A stretch of 40,508 bases of DNA from Acidobacteriota bacterium. Lineage in GTDB: Bacteria > Acidobacteriota > Blastocatellia > Pyrinomonadales > Pyrinomonadaceae. The position numbers were made by a program, and so were the translations under genes. The stretch lies in contig QHXS01000078.1 in the NCBI GenBank assembly GCA_003223975.1, positions 1-40,508 on the forward strand. The letters run 5' to 3'. Shown here piece by piece: positions 1 through 9,252 of this stretch; the first letter of the stretch is position 1; each line of letters begins with the position of its first letter. The notes under the pieces are model-generated. The model was not told the origin of the DNA, searched no databases, and worked only from the letters and a program-made list of their open reading frames with translations.

Positions 1-1723
1 CGTGACGGCGTACTGGGACCAGCGCGTTCGCGAAAATGGAAAGTTGGAAAACATTTACACTCTCGGCATGCGCGGGATCCACGACAGCCCGATCATGGGA
101 ACGAAGTCGCAAGCCGAACGCATTCCTCTCCTTGAGAAGATCTTCTCGATCCAGCGCGGACTGATCGCGAAACACGTCAACGCCGATGTCGAAACTGTCC
201 CGCAAATTTTTTGTCCGTATAAAGAAGTACTTGCCGACTATCGTGCGGGGTTAAAAGTTCCCGATGACGTGGCGATCGTTTTTCCCGATGACAACTTCGG
301 CTACATCCGCGGGTTTCCATCCGAGCAGGAACAGAAACGTAAAGGCGGCTTTGGCGTTTATTACCACATTTCATATCTCGGCCGTCCGCTTTCGTATCTG
401 TGGCTGAACTCAACTCCACCAGCTTTGATCTGGCAGGAAATGAACAAGGCTTACGAGAATGGAATGCGACAGTTTTGGATCGTGAACGTCGGTGACATCA
501 AACCGGCTGAGATCGGGATGGAATTCTTCCTGCAGATGGCCTACGACGCGAGTCGATGGACGATTAATAGCCAACACGGGTTCTTGCGTCAGTGGGCAAC
601 GCGTGAATTTGGAAAGGAAAGGTCGGCTGAGATCGCATCGATCATGGATGAGTATTATCGACTCGGCTTTCAACGCAAGCCCGAACATCTGCAGTGGTAT
701 CTGCCTGGGGAGACGCCGCGGCCAAGTGCTTTGACGAACAACGAGATACTCAATCGCCTCGACGCATATGCCGCGATTCGTAAGCATGCTGACGCGATCT
801 ACGCCGGGCTACCAGCGACAAAAAGAGACGAGTACTACGAGCTCATTCTTTATCCTGTTCGCAGTGCCGCCGCGGTGAATGAACGCTTCTTTGCCGCTGA
901 GATCGCACAGGAATATAACGCCAAAAGGCCGGCCGCCGCGATCAATTGGGCGAAACGTTCGATCTCCGCTGATGCTGCGATCACGCATGAAACGACATAC
1001 TTCAACGAAAACCTAGTCGGCGGAAAGTGGCGTTACATCATGTCGCCGGAGATGAATCCCGGGCAGTGGCCAAGCATGCGCAGCACCCCTCCAAATATCG
1101 CTCTGACGGATTTTCCTGCTTCGACAGACGGCCCCGAAACTTTTGCGCAGCTCACAAAACAAAAACAGAGGACAAGAGGATCGAAGACCCTGTTCAGCGA
1201 ATGGAACGGTGTCGTGTCCATCGAAGCCGAGAATTTTTTGAGATCAGCGACGGCCGATGGTTTTTCATGGCGTGCGATAAAAGGCCTCGGGAAGACGGGT
1301 GACTCGGTATCAGTTTTCCCGGCGCGTGCCCGCAGCTTTACAAACAAATCGGCTCCATCGCTCGAGTATCAGATCGATATTGAGAAATCAGGCGAGTTTG
1401 ACGCGCAGTTTAATTTCATCCCGACGCAACCGCTCGTGCCGGGACACGGATTGCGGATCGCATTTTCGATCGACGTCGGCGACCCGCAGATAGTAGTGGT
1501 CGATAGCGATGCCGAGGTGTCATCAAGGAAATGGGCTCAGAACATTCTCGACGAAACCACGATCGGTTTTGCGAAAATAAAACTAACAACCGGTCGGCAT
1601 AAACTGCGCATCATCGCGGTCGACACCGGCGTAGTTCTCGACAAGATCGTCCTCGTATCGGGTACACAGCCGGAGAGTTATTTCGGACCTGCTGAAACAA
1701 GATTCGAACGATTGAACAAATGA
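1..1723 (+). CDS. GH115 alpha-glucuronidase, C-terminal part (cut by window start)
   Basis: Glycoside hydrolase family 115 enzymes remove (4-O-methyl-)glucuronic acid from xylan or arabinogalactan side chains. The visible 573 residues resemble the family from the middle of the catalytic domain onward: an opening TAYWDQRVRENG stretch followed by YTLGMRGIHDSPI matches the conserved GH115 barrel segment, and a C-terminal beta domain starts near residue 399 (FSEWNGVVSIEAENF), the usual GH115 C-terminal module. Family members are commonly 800-950 residues, so roughly 250-350 N-terminal residues lie outside the window; the reading frame is open back to the first bases. Its stop overlaps the next gene's ATG (ATGA), so it heads or belongs to a four-gene plus-strand operon with esterases and GH2. 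In this context the likely substrate is glucuronidated arabinogalactan or RG-I side chains rather than xylan, which is inference. Family call is strong, substrate uncertain. Confidence 0.85.
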   Translation, partial: VTAYWDQRVRENGKLENIYTLGMRGIHDSPIMGTKSQAERIPLLEKIFSIQRGLIAKHVNADVETVPQIFCPYKEVLADYRAGLKVPDDVAIVFPDDNFGYIRGFPSEQEQKRKGGFGVYYHISYLGRPLSYLWLNSTPPALIWQEMNKAYENGMRQFWIVNVGDIKPAEIGMEFFLQMAYDASRWTINSQHGFLRQWATREFGKERSAEIASIMDEYYRLGFQRKPEHLQWYLPGETPRPSALTNNEILNRLDAYAAIRKHADAIYAGLPATKRDEYYELILYPVRSAAAVNERFFAAEIAQEYNAKRPAAAINWAKRSISADAAITHETTYFNENLVGGKWRYIMSPEMNPGQWPSMRSTPPNIALTDFPASTDGPETFAQLTKQKQRTRGSKTLFSEWNGVVSIEAENFLRSATADGFSWRAIKGLGKTGDSVSVFPARARSFTNKSAPSLEYQIDIEKSGEFDAQFNFIPTQPLVPGHGLRIAFSIDVGDPQIVVVDSDAEVSSRKWAQNILDETTIGFAKIKLTTGRHKLRIIAVDTGVVLDKIVLVSGTQPESYFGPAETRFERLNK

Positions 1724-2958
1724 AGATCCTCTTAACAGTATTACTACTCGAGCTCAGCGGTGTCGTCTTTTCGCAGGACCGGAAGTTTGAGTTCGCCGGG
1801 AAGGACGCCCGCACTTCGGTGTCGGAGTACGACGTTTACTCCAAAGAAAAGGGATTTGGTTTCGAGCCCGGTGCCGACGTGAAATGCGTCGAACGCACGT
1901 GCACTTCGGACAAGCCGTTTTATTTCTCGGCCGCGGTGCCCGAGGGAAATTATCGCGTGACGATCCGATTCGGCGATCGCGGGAGCTCTACGTCGACGGT
2001 CGTTAAGGCCGAGCTCCGCCGTCTCATGCTCGAACGCGTCGATACGAAGCCGGACGAGTTTGTGACCCGCGACTTCATCGTCAACGTCCGCACGCCCACT
2101 ATCGCGACGGGTGGTGAAGTGAAATTGAAAGATCGCGAACGCACGAGTGAGCAATGGGCGTGGGACGGAAAGCTCACCCTTGAGTTCAATGGCGCGCGGC
2201 CGTCGATCAGTTCATTGAAGATCGCGAAAGTAACGGTTCCGACCGCTTTTCTTCTGGGTGATTCCACCGTGTGCGATCAACCCGGCGAACCGTACGCGAG
2301 TTGGGGACAGATGATAACCCGGTTTTTTGGCGACAAAGTCGCAATCGCTAATCATGCCGAGTCGGGAGAATCGTTGAAAAGCTCGCTCGGTGCACGGCGA
2401 CTCGACAAAGTATTGAGTCTGATACACGCGGGTGATTATCTTTTGATCCAATACGCCCATAACGATGAGAAAGAAAAGGGTGAAGGAGTCGGTGCCTTTA
2501 CGACCTACAAAGCGAGTCTGAAAGAGTTCGTTGAAGCGGCCAAAAAGAAGGGCTCGATTCCGATCCTCATCACACCAATGCACCGCCGCACATTCGACGC
2601 TGATGGCAAGATCACGAATTCGCACGGTGACTACCCCGAGGCCGTTCGCCAGGCCGCAAAAGAAGAGAAGGTTGCACTGATCGATCTCACGGACATGAGC
2701 AAGGACATCTATGAAGCACTCGGCAAAGATGGCTCCAGCATTCTGTTCAAAGAAGGCGACGGCACGCATCATAACAACTACGGTGCGTACCAACTTGCGA
2801 AAGCGATTGTGCAGTCGATCCGCGATCAGCATTTGTCGCTGGCGCAATTTCTGATCAACGATTTGCCGAAATACGATCCGAAACATCCGGATCAGTATCA
2901 TTCGTTCGCGATCCCGCCGAGCCCGGCGGTGACGAACATGAAACCGCTCGGTAACTGA
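1720..2958 (+). CDS. Rhamnogalacturonan acetylesterase (CE12-like SGNH hydrolase) with N-terminal beta domain
   Basis: Predicted secreted esterase of 412 residues that removes acetyl groups from rhamnogalacturonan. Residues 1-18 form a signal peptide. Residues about 20-170 look like a beta-sandwich ancillary domain, as in many bacterial RG acetylesterases. The SGNH domain follows: block I GDST puts the nucleophile at Ser182, NHAESGESLKS gives the Gly block, YAHND gives the Asn block, and DGTHHN gives the catalytic Asp347 and His350. The GDST variant (Thr after Ser) and the Asp-Gly-Thr-His block are typical of the CE12 group rather than of general GDSL lipases. The ATG overlaps the GH115 stop by four bases and the next gene starts 3 bp after the stop, so it is translationally coupled. 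Deacetylation would open RG-I to the GH28 and GH105 enzymes encoded downstream. Family confidence is high; exact polymer is inferred. Confidence 0.88.
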   Translation: MKILLTVLLLELSGVVFSQDRKFEFAGKDARTSVSEYDVYSKEKGFGFEPGADVKCVERTCTSDKPFYFSAAVPEGNYRVTIRFGDRGSSTSTVVKAELRRLMLERVDTKPDEFVTRDFIVNVRTPTIATGGEVKLKDRERTSEQWAWDGKLTLEFNGARPSISSLKIAKVTVPTAFLLGDSTVCDQPGEPYASWGQMITRFFGDKVAIANHAESGESLKSSLGARRLDKVLSLIHAGDYLLIQYAHNDEKEKGEGVGAFTTYKASLKEFVEAAKKKGSIPILITPMHRRTFDADGKITNSHGDYPEAVRQAAKEEKVALIDLTDMSKDIYEALGKDGSSILFKEGDGTHHNNYGAYQLAKAIVQSIRDQHLSLAQFLINDLPKYDPKHPDQYHSFAIPPSPAVTNMKPLGN

Positions 2959-2961
2959 AAT

Positions 2962-5904
2962 ATGAGAATCTCCTTATTTACCCTGATCCTCATCTCTGCG
3001 ACCGCCGTAGCGGCTCGGACGACCTATAATTTCAATTCGGATTGGCGCCTCTTCGTTGGCGATCCGCGAGGAGCCGAAACTGTTTCATTCGACGACAGTA
3101 CTTGGAAATCAGTCACGACACCGCGGCCGTGGAACGAGGATGACGCGTTTCGACAGGACATAAAGGACCTCTCGACCGGCATCGCCTGGTATCGAAAGCA
3201 TTTCAAACTTCCTGCCGACAGCCGCGACAAAAAAGTGTTTCTTGAATTTGAAGGGATCCGAATGGCCGGCGATTTTTATTTGAATGGCAAATTCATCGGC
3301 CGTCATGAGAACGGCATTACCGCATTCGGTTTTGATATAACCTACGACCTCGTCGAAGGCGAAAATGTCGTCGCCGTTCGGACGGACAATTCGTGGGACT
3401 ACAAGGAAAAGGAGACCGGATCGACGTTTCAATGGAATGATAAAAACTTCAATGCAAACTACGGCGGCATTCACAAGAACGTGCGGCTTCACATAACCGA
3501 CCGTCTATATCAAACGCTGCCGCTTTACACGAATCTGAAAACGACCGGCGTTTACATTCACGCTGACGACATCAACATCGTAAAACGGTCCGCGAATATC
3601 ACGGCGGAGACCGAGATCAAAAATGAATATACGACATCCCGAACATTTAACTATGAGATCGAGATCGCGGACTTGACGGGGAAGTCGATCAAGAAAATCG
3701 ACGGCGGACAGTACACTCTTGCTCCGAATGAAACAAAAACGATCTCCGCGTCAAAGCAAGTCAGCGGACTCAGCTTTTGGAGCTGGGGTTACGGCTATCT
3801 CTACACCGTTACAACCAAACTGAGGGCAGAGAGAAAAGTCATCGACGCCGTGACGACGCGGACGGGCTTTCGCAAAACTGAATTCGCGAATGGGATGTTT
3901 AAGCTGAATGATCGCACGCTGCAACTGAAAGGATACGCACAACGGACATCGAACGAATGGCCCGCGCTCGGCAATGCCGTGCCACCGTGGATCTCGGATT
4001 TCAGCAACCGGCTCATGGTCGAGTCGAACGGAAATCTTGTTCGCTGGATGCACATCACACCGTGGAAGCAGGATGTCGAGTCATGTGATCGCGTCGGTCT
4101 CTTGGAAGCGATGCCGGCCGGCGACGCGGAGAAAGATGTCGGGGGCCGTCGTTGGGAACAACGAAAGGATGTGATGCGTGACGCGATCATCTATAACCGT
4201 AACAACCCGAGTATCATCTTCTACGAATCCGGCAACGAGAGCATTTCCGAACCGCACATGGCAGAGATGAAAGAGATTCGTGACAAGTACGATCCGCACG
4301 GAGGCCGTGCTATCGGCTCGCGCGAGATGCTCGACAGCAAGATCGCGGAGTACGGCGGCGAGATGCTCTACATAAACAAGAGCGCGAATCATCCGATGTG
4401 GGCGACCGAATATTCGCGCGACGAAGGGCTGCGAAAATACTGGGATGAGTATTCGCCGCCCTTTCACAAAGATGGCGACGGCCCGCCTTACCGAGACGCT
4501 CCGGCGAACGAGTACAACCGAAACCAGGATTCGCACGCGATCGAGGATGTTGTCCGATGGTACGACTATTGGGAAGCACGCCCGGGTACTGGAAAGCGAG
4601 TAAGCTCGGGCGGCGTCAATATCATTTTCTCCGACTCAAACACGCATCATCGCGGAGCCGAGAACTATCGCCGCAGCGGCGAGGTCGACGCGATGCGAAT
4701 TCCAAAAGATGGATTCTTCGCCCATCAGGTGATGTGGGATGGTTGGGTCGATGTCGAACATCCGCGAACGCATATCATCGGGCACTGGAACTACAAGGCC
4801 GGTGTGAAAAAGAATGTGTACGTTGTTTCGAGCGCCGAAAAAGTCGAGCTTTCCATCAACGGAAAATCGAAAGGCTTCGGCGCACAAAGTAGTCGATTTC
4901 TTTTCACATTCAAAAATATCGAATGGCAGCCGGGCGAGGTCAAAGCTGTCGGGTATTCGGAACGAGGACGCATCTTAGCCAGCGATTCGATCAAAACTGC
5001 CGGAGTACCGGTCTTGGTAAGGCTTCGTTCGCACATCGGCGAAAACGGGTTGATCGCGAACGGGTCAGACGTGGCGATCTTCGACGTCGAAGTCGTGGAC
5101 AAGGACAACAATCGCTGTCCGACCGCGCTCAACGTGGTCAATTTCACGCTTACCGGCCCCGCCGAATGGCGCGGTGGAATTGCGCAAGGGCCGGATAACT
5201 ACATACTTTCGAAACGTCTTCCGGTCGAAGGCGGCGTCAATCGCATAATCATCCGGTCGACGACAAAGGCTGGAAAAATTACATTGTCCGCACATTCGGA
5301 GGGATTGGGCGGCAGCACTGCGACCATCGATTCGAAGCGGTTCGTGACCACCGACGGACTTTCGACTTCGTTTCTATCCGACGGGCTTCCCGTTTTTCTC
5401 GGCCGCGGCCCAACGCCTCGCGGTGAATCCTTCAGCCAAACGCGTCGCGCTCTCGAAGCGGTCGGCATCGCAGCGGGATCGAACGCAGAAACGGTTCGCA
5501 ACACGGTCGACGACAACGAACTTTCCGATTGGTCGAGCGACGGCAGACCCGGGAACGCGTGGATCAAATACGAACTCTCGAAACCCGAGACGGTCGATCA
5601 GGTAGTTTTAAAACTTATCGGATGGCGAACACAAACATATCCGCTTAAGATCAGCATCGACGACAAAGTCGTCTACACCGGAACGACACTGCGTTCACTC
5701 GGATATGTGACGATCAAGTTCGCGCCCGTGGTCGGGAAGTCGATCAAGATCGAGCTCACAGGCGCAGTAACCAACCGTGATTCCCTCGGCAATATTGTCG
5801 AGATCACGGGCGCAACCGATCCCAACTCTGCGGCAAATCGCGGCGGCTCAACAAAGCTCGGCGTTGTCGAAGCGGAGTTTTATCAGACACTGAGAGGTAA
5901 CTGA
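2962..5904 (+). CDS. Secreted glycoside hydrolase family 2 protein, large, with C-terminal F5/8-type domain
   Basis: GH2 enzyme of 980 residues. Residues 1-18 are a signal peptide. The N-terminal sugar-binding jelly roll (WRLFVGDPRGAETVSFDD, GIAWYRKHFKLP) is followed by an immunoglobulin-like domain and a TIM barrel. In the barrel, SGNES places the acid/base at Glu426 and WATEYSRDEG places the probable nucleophile at Glu483, the usual GH2 pair. Ig-like segments follow, and residues about 850-950 (NAWIKYELSKPETVDQVVLK) look like an F5/8 type C (discoidin) carbohydrate-binding module. The size exceeds a minimal GH2 of about 600-800 residues because of these extra C-terminal modules. GH2 members with this layout act as beta-galactosidases, beta-glucuronidases or related exo-enzymes; the specificity cannot be read from sequence. 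Three bases separate it from each neighbour, so it belongs to the GH115-CE12-GH2-SGNH operon. Confidence 0.85.
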   Translation: MRISLFTLILISATAVAARTTYNFNSDWRLFVGDPRGAETVSFDDSTWKSVTTPRPWNEDDAFRQDIKDLSTGIAWYRKHFKLPADSRDKKVFLEFEGIRMAGDFYLNGKFIGRHENGITAFGFDITYDLVEGENVVAVRTDNSWDYKEKETGSTFQWNDKNFNANYGGIHKNVRLHITDRLYQTLPLYTNLKTTGVYIHADDINIVKRSANITAETEIKNEYTTSRTFNYEIEIADLTGKSIKKIDGGQYTLAPNETKTISASKQVSGLSFWSWGYGYLYTVTTKLRAERKVIDAVTTRTGFRKTEFANGMFKLNDRTLQLKGYAQRTSNEWPALGNAVPPWISDFSNRLMVESNGNLVRWMHITPWKQDVESCDRVGLLEAMPAGDAEKDVGGRRWEQRKDVMRDAIIYNRNNPSIIFYESGNESISEPHMAEMKEIRDKYDPHGGRAIGSREMLDSKIAEYGGEMLYINKSANHPMWATEYSRDEGLRKYWDEYSPPFHKDGDGPPYRDAPANEYNRNQDSHAIEDVVRWYDYWEARPGTGKRVSSGGVNIIFSDSNTHHRGAENYRRSGEVDAMRIPKDGFFAHQVMWDGWVDVEHPRTHIIGHWNYKAGVKKNVYVVSSAEKVELSINGKSKGFGAQSSRFLFTFKNIEWQPGEVKAVGYSERGRILASDSIKTAGVPVLVRLRSHIGENGLIANGSDVAIFDVEVVDKDNNRCPTALNVVNFTLTGPAEWRGGIAQGPDNYILSKRLPVEGGVNRIIIRSTTKAGKITLSAHSEGLGGSTATIDSKRFVTTDGLSTSFLSDGLPVFLGRGPTPRGESFSQTRRALEAVGIAAGSNAETVRNTVDDNELSDWSSDGRPGNAWIKYELSKPETVDQVVLKLIGWRTQTYPLKISIDDKVVYTGTTLRSLGYVTIKFAPVVGKSIKIELTGAVTNRDSLGNIVEITGATDPNSAANRGGSTKLGVVEAEFYQTLRGN

Positions 5905-5907
5905 AAA

Positions 5908-6687
5908 ATGACCAAGTACATTCCGATCTTTTTTTTGGCAGTTCTATTGGCAGGCACCTCGTGTGCTCAAACACCCGTACCGACCCCTCTCGATCTTGCC
6001 GGGGAAAAGCAGCGAGCCGACCGGCTACAAGCGCGCTTTAACGACTATGCGAATTTCGCACGCTATCGCGAAGCGAACTCAAAGCTTCCACCACCTGCAA
6101 AGGACGAGCAGCGAGTCGTCTTTATGGGCGATTCGATCACCGATGGCTGGAAACTCGATCAGTATTTCCCCGGCGCTCCTTATGTCAACCGCGGCATCAG
6201 TGGCCAGACGACGTCACAAATGCTCCTCCGATTTCGAGCGGATGTGATCGATCTTAAACCTAAGGTCGTCGTTATCCTCGCAGGCACGAATGACATCTCC
6301 GGGAATACCGGGTCGATCACGCTCGCTGGGATTGAAAATAACTACGCGTCGATGGTCGACCTTGCGCGCACGAATGGGATCAACGTCGTGTTTGCATCCG
6401 TGATGCCGATCAGCGATTACAACAAGACCGCCCAGGGCGAACCGATCGTCCGGAGCACTCAACGGCGTCCTGAACAAATAGCCGCGCTCAATGAGTGGAT
6501 CAAAAAATACTGTGCCGACCGCAAGCTCGTTTATCTGGATTATTTCTCGGCAATGGCCGATGAAAAAGGGTTTCTAAAAGCCGAGATTGCAAACGACGGT
6601 TTGCATCCGAACGCAAAGGGATATGATTTGATAAAACCGCTCGCGGCCGAGGCGATCAAGGCGGCTCTCAAGGCCAAGCAAAAATGA
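5908..6687 (+). CDS. Secreted SGNH/GDSL esterase
   Basis: SGNH hydrolase of 259 residues, probably a carbohydrate acetylesterase. A hydrophobic signal sequence ends near Ala20; Cys19 precedes it, but the surrounding residues are a poor lipobox, so a plain signal peptidase I substrate is more likely than a lipoprotein. Block I FMGDSITDGW gives the nucleophile Ser76, ISGQTTSQM supplies the Gly block, GTNDIS the Asn block, and DGLHPNAKGY the Asp230/His233 pair. This is the common bacterial GDSL lipase/acylhydrolase subfamily seen beside glycoside hydrolases and differs from the CE12-type enzyme two genes upstream, so the operon carries two unlike esterases. Last gene of the plus-strand set; it ends 6 bp from the stop of the convergent sulfatase, leaving no room for a normal terminator between them. 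Confidence 0.85.
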   Translation: MTKYIPIFFLAVLLAGTSCAQTPVPTPLDLAGEKQRADRLQARFNDYANFARYREANSKLPPPAKDEQRVVFMGDSITDGWKLDQYFPGAPYVNRGISGQTTSQMLLRFRADVIDLKPKVVVILAGTNDISGNTGSITLAGIENNYASMVDLARTNGINVVFASVMPISDYNKTAQGEPIVRSTQRRPEQIAALNEWIKKYCADRKLVYLDYFSAMADEKGFLKAEIANDGLHPNAKGYDLIKPLAAEAIKAALKAKQK

Positions 6688-6693
6688 TCGAGT

Positions 6694-8160
6694 TCAAGGT
6701 TTTTTCGCTAATATTGATTTCATCTCCGCTACGACCGAACCATATTTTGGGTCGTTCGAAAGGTTTTTCAGCTCATGCGGATCGTCCTCAGTCGCATACA
6801 GCATGTTGCCCGACTTCCCACCATCCCACTCTACGTAATGCCATTTCGACGTCCGGATGGATCTTGCAAACGACTTTCCGTAAACCGTCACGGCGTACGC
6901 CGGATGTTCGAATGAAGCCTTAGGTTCTTTAACGAGACGCGCGATGCTCACGCCCGATTGACGAACCGGTTTTGCCAAACCGCAAAGCTCAGCAAGGGTC
7001 GGATAAAGGTCCATCAACTCAACAACCCGCCTGCTCGACGCCGCCTTTTGTCCTGGCATCGCGATAAGCAGGGGGACCCGAAGGCCGAGCTCATACATTG
7101 AATATGCCTTCGACCATTTCCCTTTCTCGCCGAGGTGATATCCATGATCACCGAAAAATACAACGATGGTATTGTCACGCAAACCGTTTTTATCCAAGGC
7201 TTCCAGAACGCGGCCGACTTGCGCATCCATAAAACTTACAGATGCCCAATACGCCCGTTTCATCTCGCGCGAAAGGTCCGGTGGTGATGGCCGTCCGATG
7301 AAAAGATCGGCATTCCGCGGCGAGATCGAGATTTCCGGAGCTCCGGGCAACGCCCGAGGCGAAGTGCCGAAATCCTCCGGCAGAGGAATTTTATCGACAT
7401 CGTAAAGGTCAAAGAATTTCTTCGGCGCTGTTGGCGGCGAATGTGGTTTTGCGAATCCAACCGCGAGAAAGAATGGCTGATCTTTGTACTTTTCGAGAAA
7501 GTTGACAGCGCGTGTCGCCGCTTTATAGTCACCGTTGGTCTCACCGTCACCATCGAGAACTATGATCCGATCCGAATTGCGGTCGGAGATATTCACGGCG
7601 TTGTTCACCGCCTGTTCCTGGGCCGGATCGGACTGCGCGGGACGGGTCGGCTTGAAATTCGGATTGCCGCGTTCGGTAATGTTTGGGTCGGTAGGCTCGC
7701 CGCCTTCGGTCCAGGAGGGTGCATCGTCGATCCCGCCATGGAATATCTTTCCAACCCGAAGTGACGCATAGCCATTGTTCTTGAAATACTGCGGTAACGT
7801 GACACTGGTTGGATCGATCTTTCGAAAATAATCGTTATTGTTCAGGACTTTGGTTTCGGTCGGATAACGGCCGGTCAGAAACGAAGACCGCGACGGATTG
7901 CATACCGGATATTGCGCGTACGCTCGATCGAAACGAGTTGCTCGTCGGGCGAGCGCATCGATATTCGGCGTTTTTATCCCTTCGACACCATATGCGCCCA
8001 ACTCTGGGCGTAGGTCATCGGAAATAATGAACAACACGTTGTATTTCTGTTTTCTACGCTTCGTTTGGGCGTTCGATATCGGCGCGAGTACGATCAGAAA
8101 CTGAATGAACAGCGAGCAGAGAGTGCAGGCGGTAGCGACGCGTCGAGCAAAATTTTTCAT
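6694..8160 (-). CDS. Secreted Cys-type sulfatase, iduronate-2-sulfatase-like
   Basis: Arylsulfatase-superfamily enzyme of 488 residues. The frame stays open far upstream, over the divergent reductase, but the ATG at 8160 begins a clear signal peptide (residues 1-31), so that start is chosen. Metal ligands Asp48-Asp49 lie in NVLFIISDDLRPELGAYG, and CNPSRSSFLTGRYP carries Cys87 in the C-x-P-S-R signature that formylglycine-generating enzyme converts to formylglycine. GFAKPHSPPTAPKKF and GDHGYHLGEKGKW are characteristic of iduronate-2-sulfatase and choline-sulfatase relatives. A sulfatase is unexpected in a land-plant pectin locus; no maturase is visible in the window, so it must be encoded elsewhere. 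Convergent with the SGNH esterase and divergent from the aldo/keto reductase, with a candidate operator in the shared 120-bp spacer. Class is certain; substrate is unknown. Confidence 0.88.
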   Translation of the reverse strand: MKNFARRVATACTLCSLFIQFLIVLAPISNAQTKRRKQKYNVLFIISDDLRPELGAYGVEGIKTPNIDALARRATRFDRAYAQYPVCNPSRSSFLTGRYPTETKVLNNNDYFRKIDPTSVTLPQYFKNNGYASLRVGKIFHGGIDDAPSWTEGGEPTDPNITERGNPNFKPTRPAQSDPAQEQAVNNAVNISDRNSDRIIVLDGDGETNGDYKAATRAVNFLEKYKDQPFFLAVGFAKPHSPPTAPKKFFDLYDVDKIPLPEDFGTSPRALPGAPEISISPRNADLFIGRPSPPDLSREMKRAYWASVSFMDAQVGRVLEALDKNGLRDNTIVVFFGDHGYHLGEKGKWSKAYSMYELGLRVPLLIAMPGQKAASSRRVVELMDLYPTLAELCGLAKPVRQSGVSIARLVKEPKASFEHPAYAVTVYGKSFARSIRTSKWHYVEWDGGKSGNMLYATEDDPHELKNLSNDPKYGSVVAEMKSILAKKP

Positions 8161-8187
8161 TGATACGAAATGTTTGGTTTTACCGAG

Positions 8188-8202
8188 AAAACCGGTTAAC
8201 CG
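8188..8202. promoter_or_regulatory. Candidate LacI-family operator in the sulfatase / aldo-keto reductase spacer
   Basis: The 120-bp divergent spacer (8161-8280) contains AAAACCGGTTAACCG, which includes two overlapping palindromes (AACCGGTT with central CG, and CGGTTAACCG). The 12-mer ACCGGTTAACCG at 8191-8202 recurs exactly, inverted, at 39393-39404, and close variants sit at 35748 and 23946. A central CG is typical of LacI-family operators, and a LacI gene lies 2.2 kb downstream. On the minus strand a loose -35/-10 pair (TTGCAG, 18 bp, TATCTC) just upstream of the site would let a bound repressor block the sulfatase. Function is inferred. Confidence 0.6.
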
Positions 8203-8280
8203 AGATAGTGTAATATTATCTTGTTCTGCAAAAAAACGGAATCTTTCTAGAAGTTTGCTTAGGAGACGGGCAAAAGACGC

Positions 8281-9252
8281 ATGAGATACAGAACCTTTGG
8301 ACGAACCGGCTGGCAGGTGAGCGAGATCGGTTACGGAATGTGGGGAATGGGCGGCTGGACCGGTTCGGACGATGCCCAGTCGCTTGAGTCGCTCCAGCGT
8401 GCGGTCGATCTCGGGTGTAATTTTTTTGACACTGCGTACGTCTACGGAAATGGCCGCAGCGAGAATCTGCTCGGCGAGCTTGTCAGGAACAATCCCGATA
8501 AGCGGATCTACACCGCAACAAAAGTTCCGCCAAAGAACATGCAGTATCCGACGCTCCCCGAGTACACGCTCGAGGAATGTTATCCGGCTGAGCACATCGA
8601 AGAGTTCACTCATGAGAGCCTCGCCAACGCGGGTCTCGCAGACTTCGATCTTTTGCAGTTGCATACATGGAATGACGACTGGGCCGATGATAACCGTTGG
8701 TCAAACATGCTCGACTCGCTGAAGCGCCAGGGCCTGATCCGAGCTTCTGGCATTTCGATGAATCGTTGGGAACCCTGGAATGGCGTGAAAGCCGTTCGCA
8801 GCGGGAAGATCGATTCGGTTCAGGTCATTTACAACATTTTCGATCAAAATCCTGAAGACGACCTTTTCCCCGCGTGCCAAGAAATGAATGTTGCCGTCAT
8901 CGCCCGCGTTCCGTTTGACGAGGGGACGTTGACCGGAACGATCACCAAGGAAACGACGTTTCCGCCGGACGATTGGCGCGCCAGATATTTTAGTCCGGAG
9001 AATCTTATTCGAAGCGTCGATCGAGCGGAGGAGCTGAAACCGTTGATCCCCGAAGGATCTTCAATGCCCGACATGGCGTTGAGATTCATCCTTGGGAATC
9101 CGGTTGTCAGCACCATCATTCCCGGCATGCGCAAGGTCGCGAATGTGGAGAACAATATCGCCGCGAGCGATCGTGGTCCGTTGTCGCCGCAGTTGCAGGA
9201 AGAATTACGAGGTCACCGCTGGGTGCGAAAGCCGGCACCCTGGTCTGATTAA
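8281..9252 (+). CDS. Aldo/keto reductase
   Basis: NAD(P)H-dependent oxidoreductase of 323 residues, cytoplasmic, with the full aldo/keto reductase tetrad: Asp50 and Tyr55 in FFDTAYVYG, Lys81 in TATKVPPK and His128 in LLQLHTWND. The C-terminal nucleotide-binding segment (NPVVSTIIPGMRKVANVENN) is also present. A Shine-Dalgarno-like AGGAG lies about 15 bp before the ATG, rather far, but no better start is seen. It is a single-gene unit, divergent from the sulfatase across a candidate LacI operator. Its stop overlaps the stop of the convergent GH105 gene. Possible roles are reduction of L-lactaldehyde formed in rhamnose breakdown or oxidation/reduction of a pectin-derived sugar; neither can be decided from sequence. 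Family call is firm. Confidence 0.9.
   Translation: MRYRTFGRTGWQVSEIGYGMWGMGGWTGSDDAQSLESLQRAVDLGCNFFDTAYVYGNGRSENLLGELVRNNPDKRIYTATKVPPKNMQYPTLPEYTLEECYPAEHIEEFTHESLANAGLADFDLLQLHTWNDDWADDNRWSNMLDSLKRQGLIRASGISMNRWEPWNGVKAVRSGKIDSVQVIYNIFDQNPEDDLFPACQEMNVAVIARVPFDEGTLTGTITKETTFPPDDWRARYFSPENLIRSVDRAEELKPLIPEGSSMPDMALRFILGNPVVSTIIPGMRKVANVENNIAASDRGPLSPQLQEELRGHRWVRKPAPWSD

Noticed and set aside
2212..2901. Open frame of 229 codons on the minus strand opposite the CE12 esterase
   Set aside because: Shadow of a well-supported gene; no domain and no ribosome binding site.
8161..8664. N-terminal extension of the sulfatase frame into the aldo/keto reductase gene
   Set aside because: The extension is antisense to a conserved enzyme, and the ATG at 8160 starts an obvious signal peptide.
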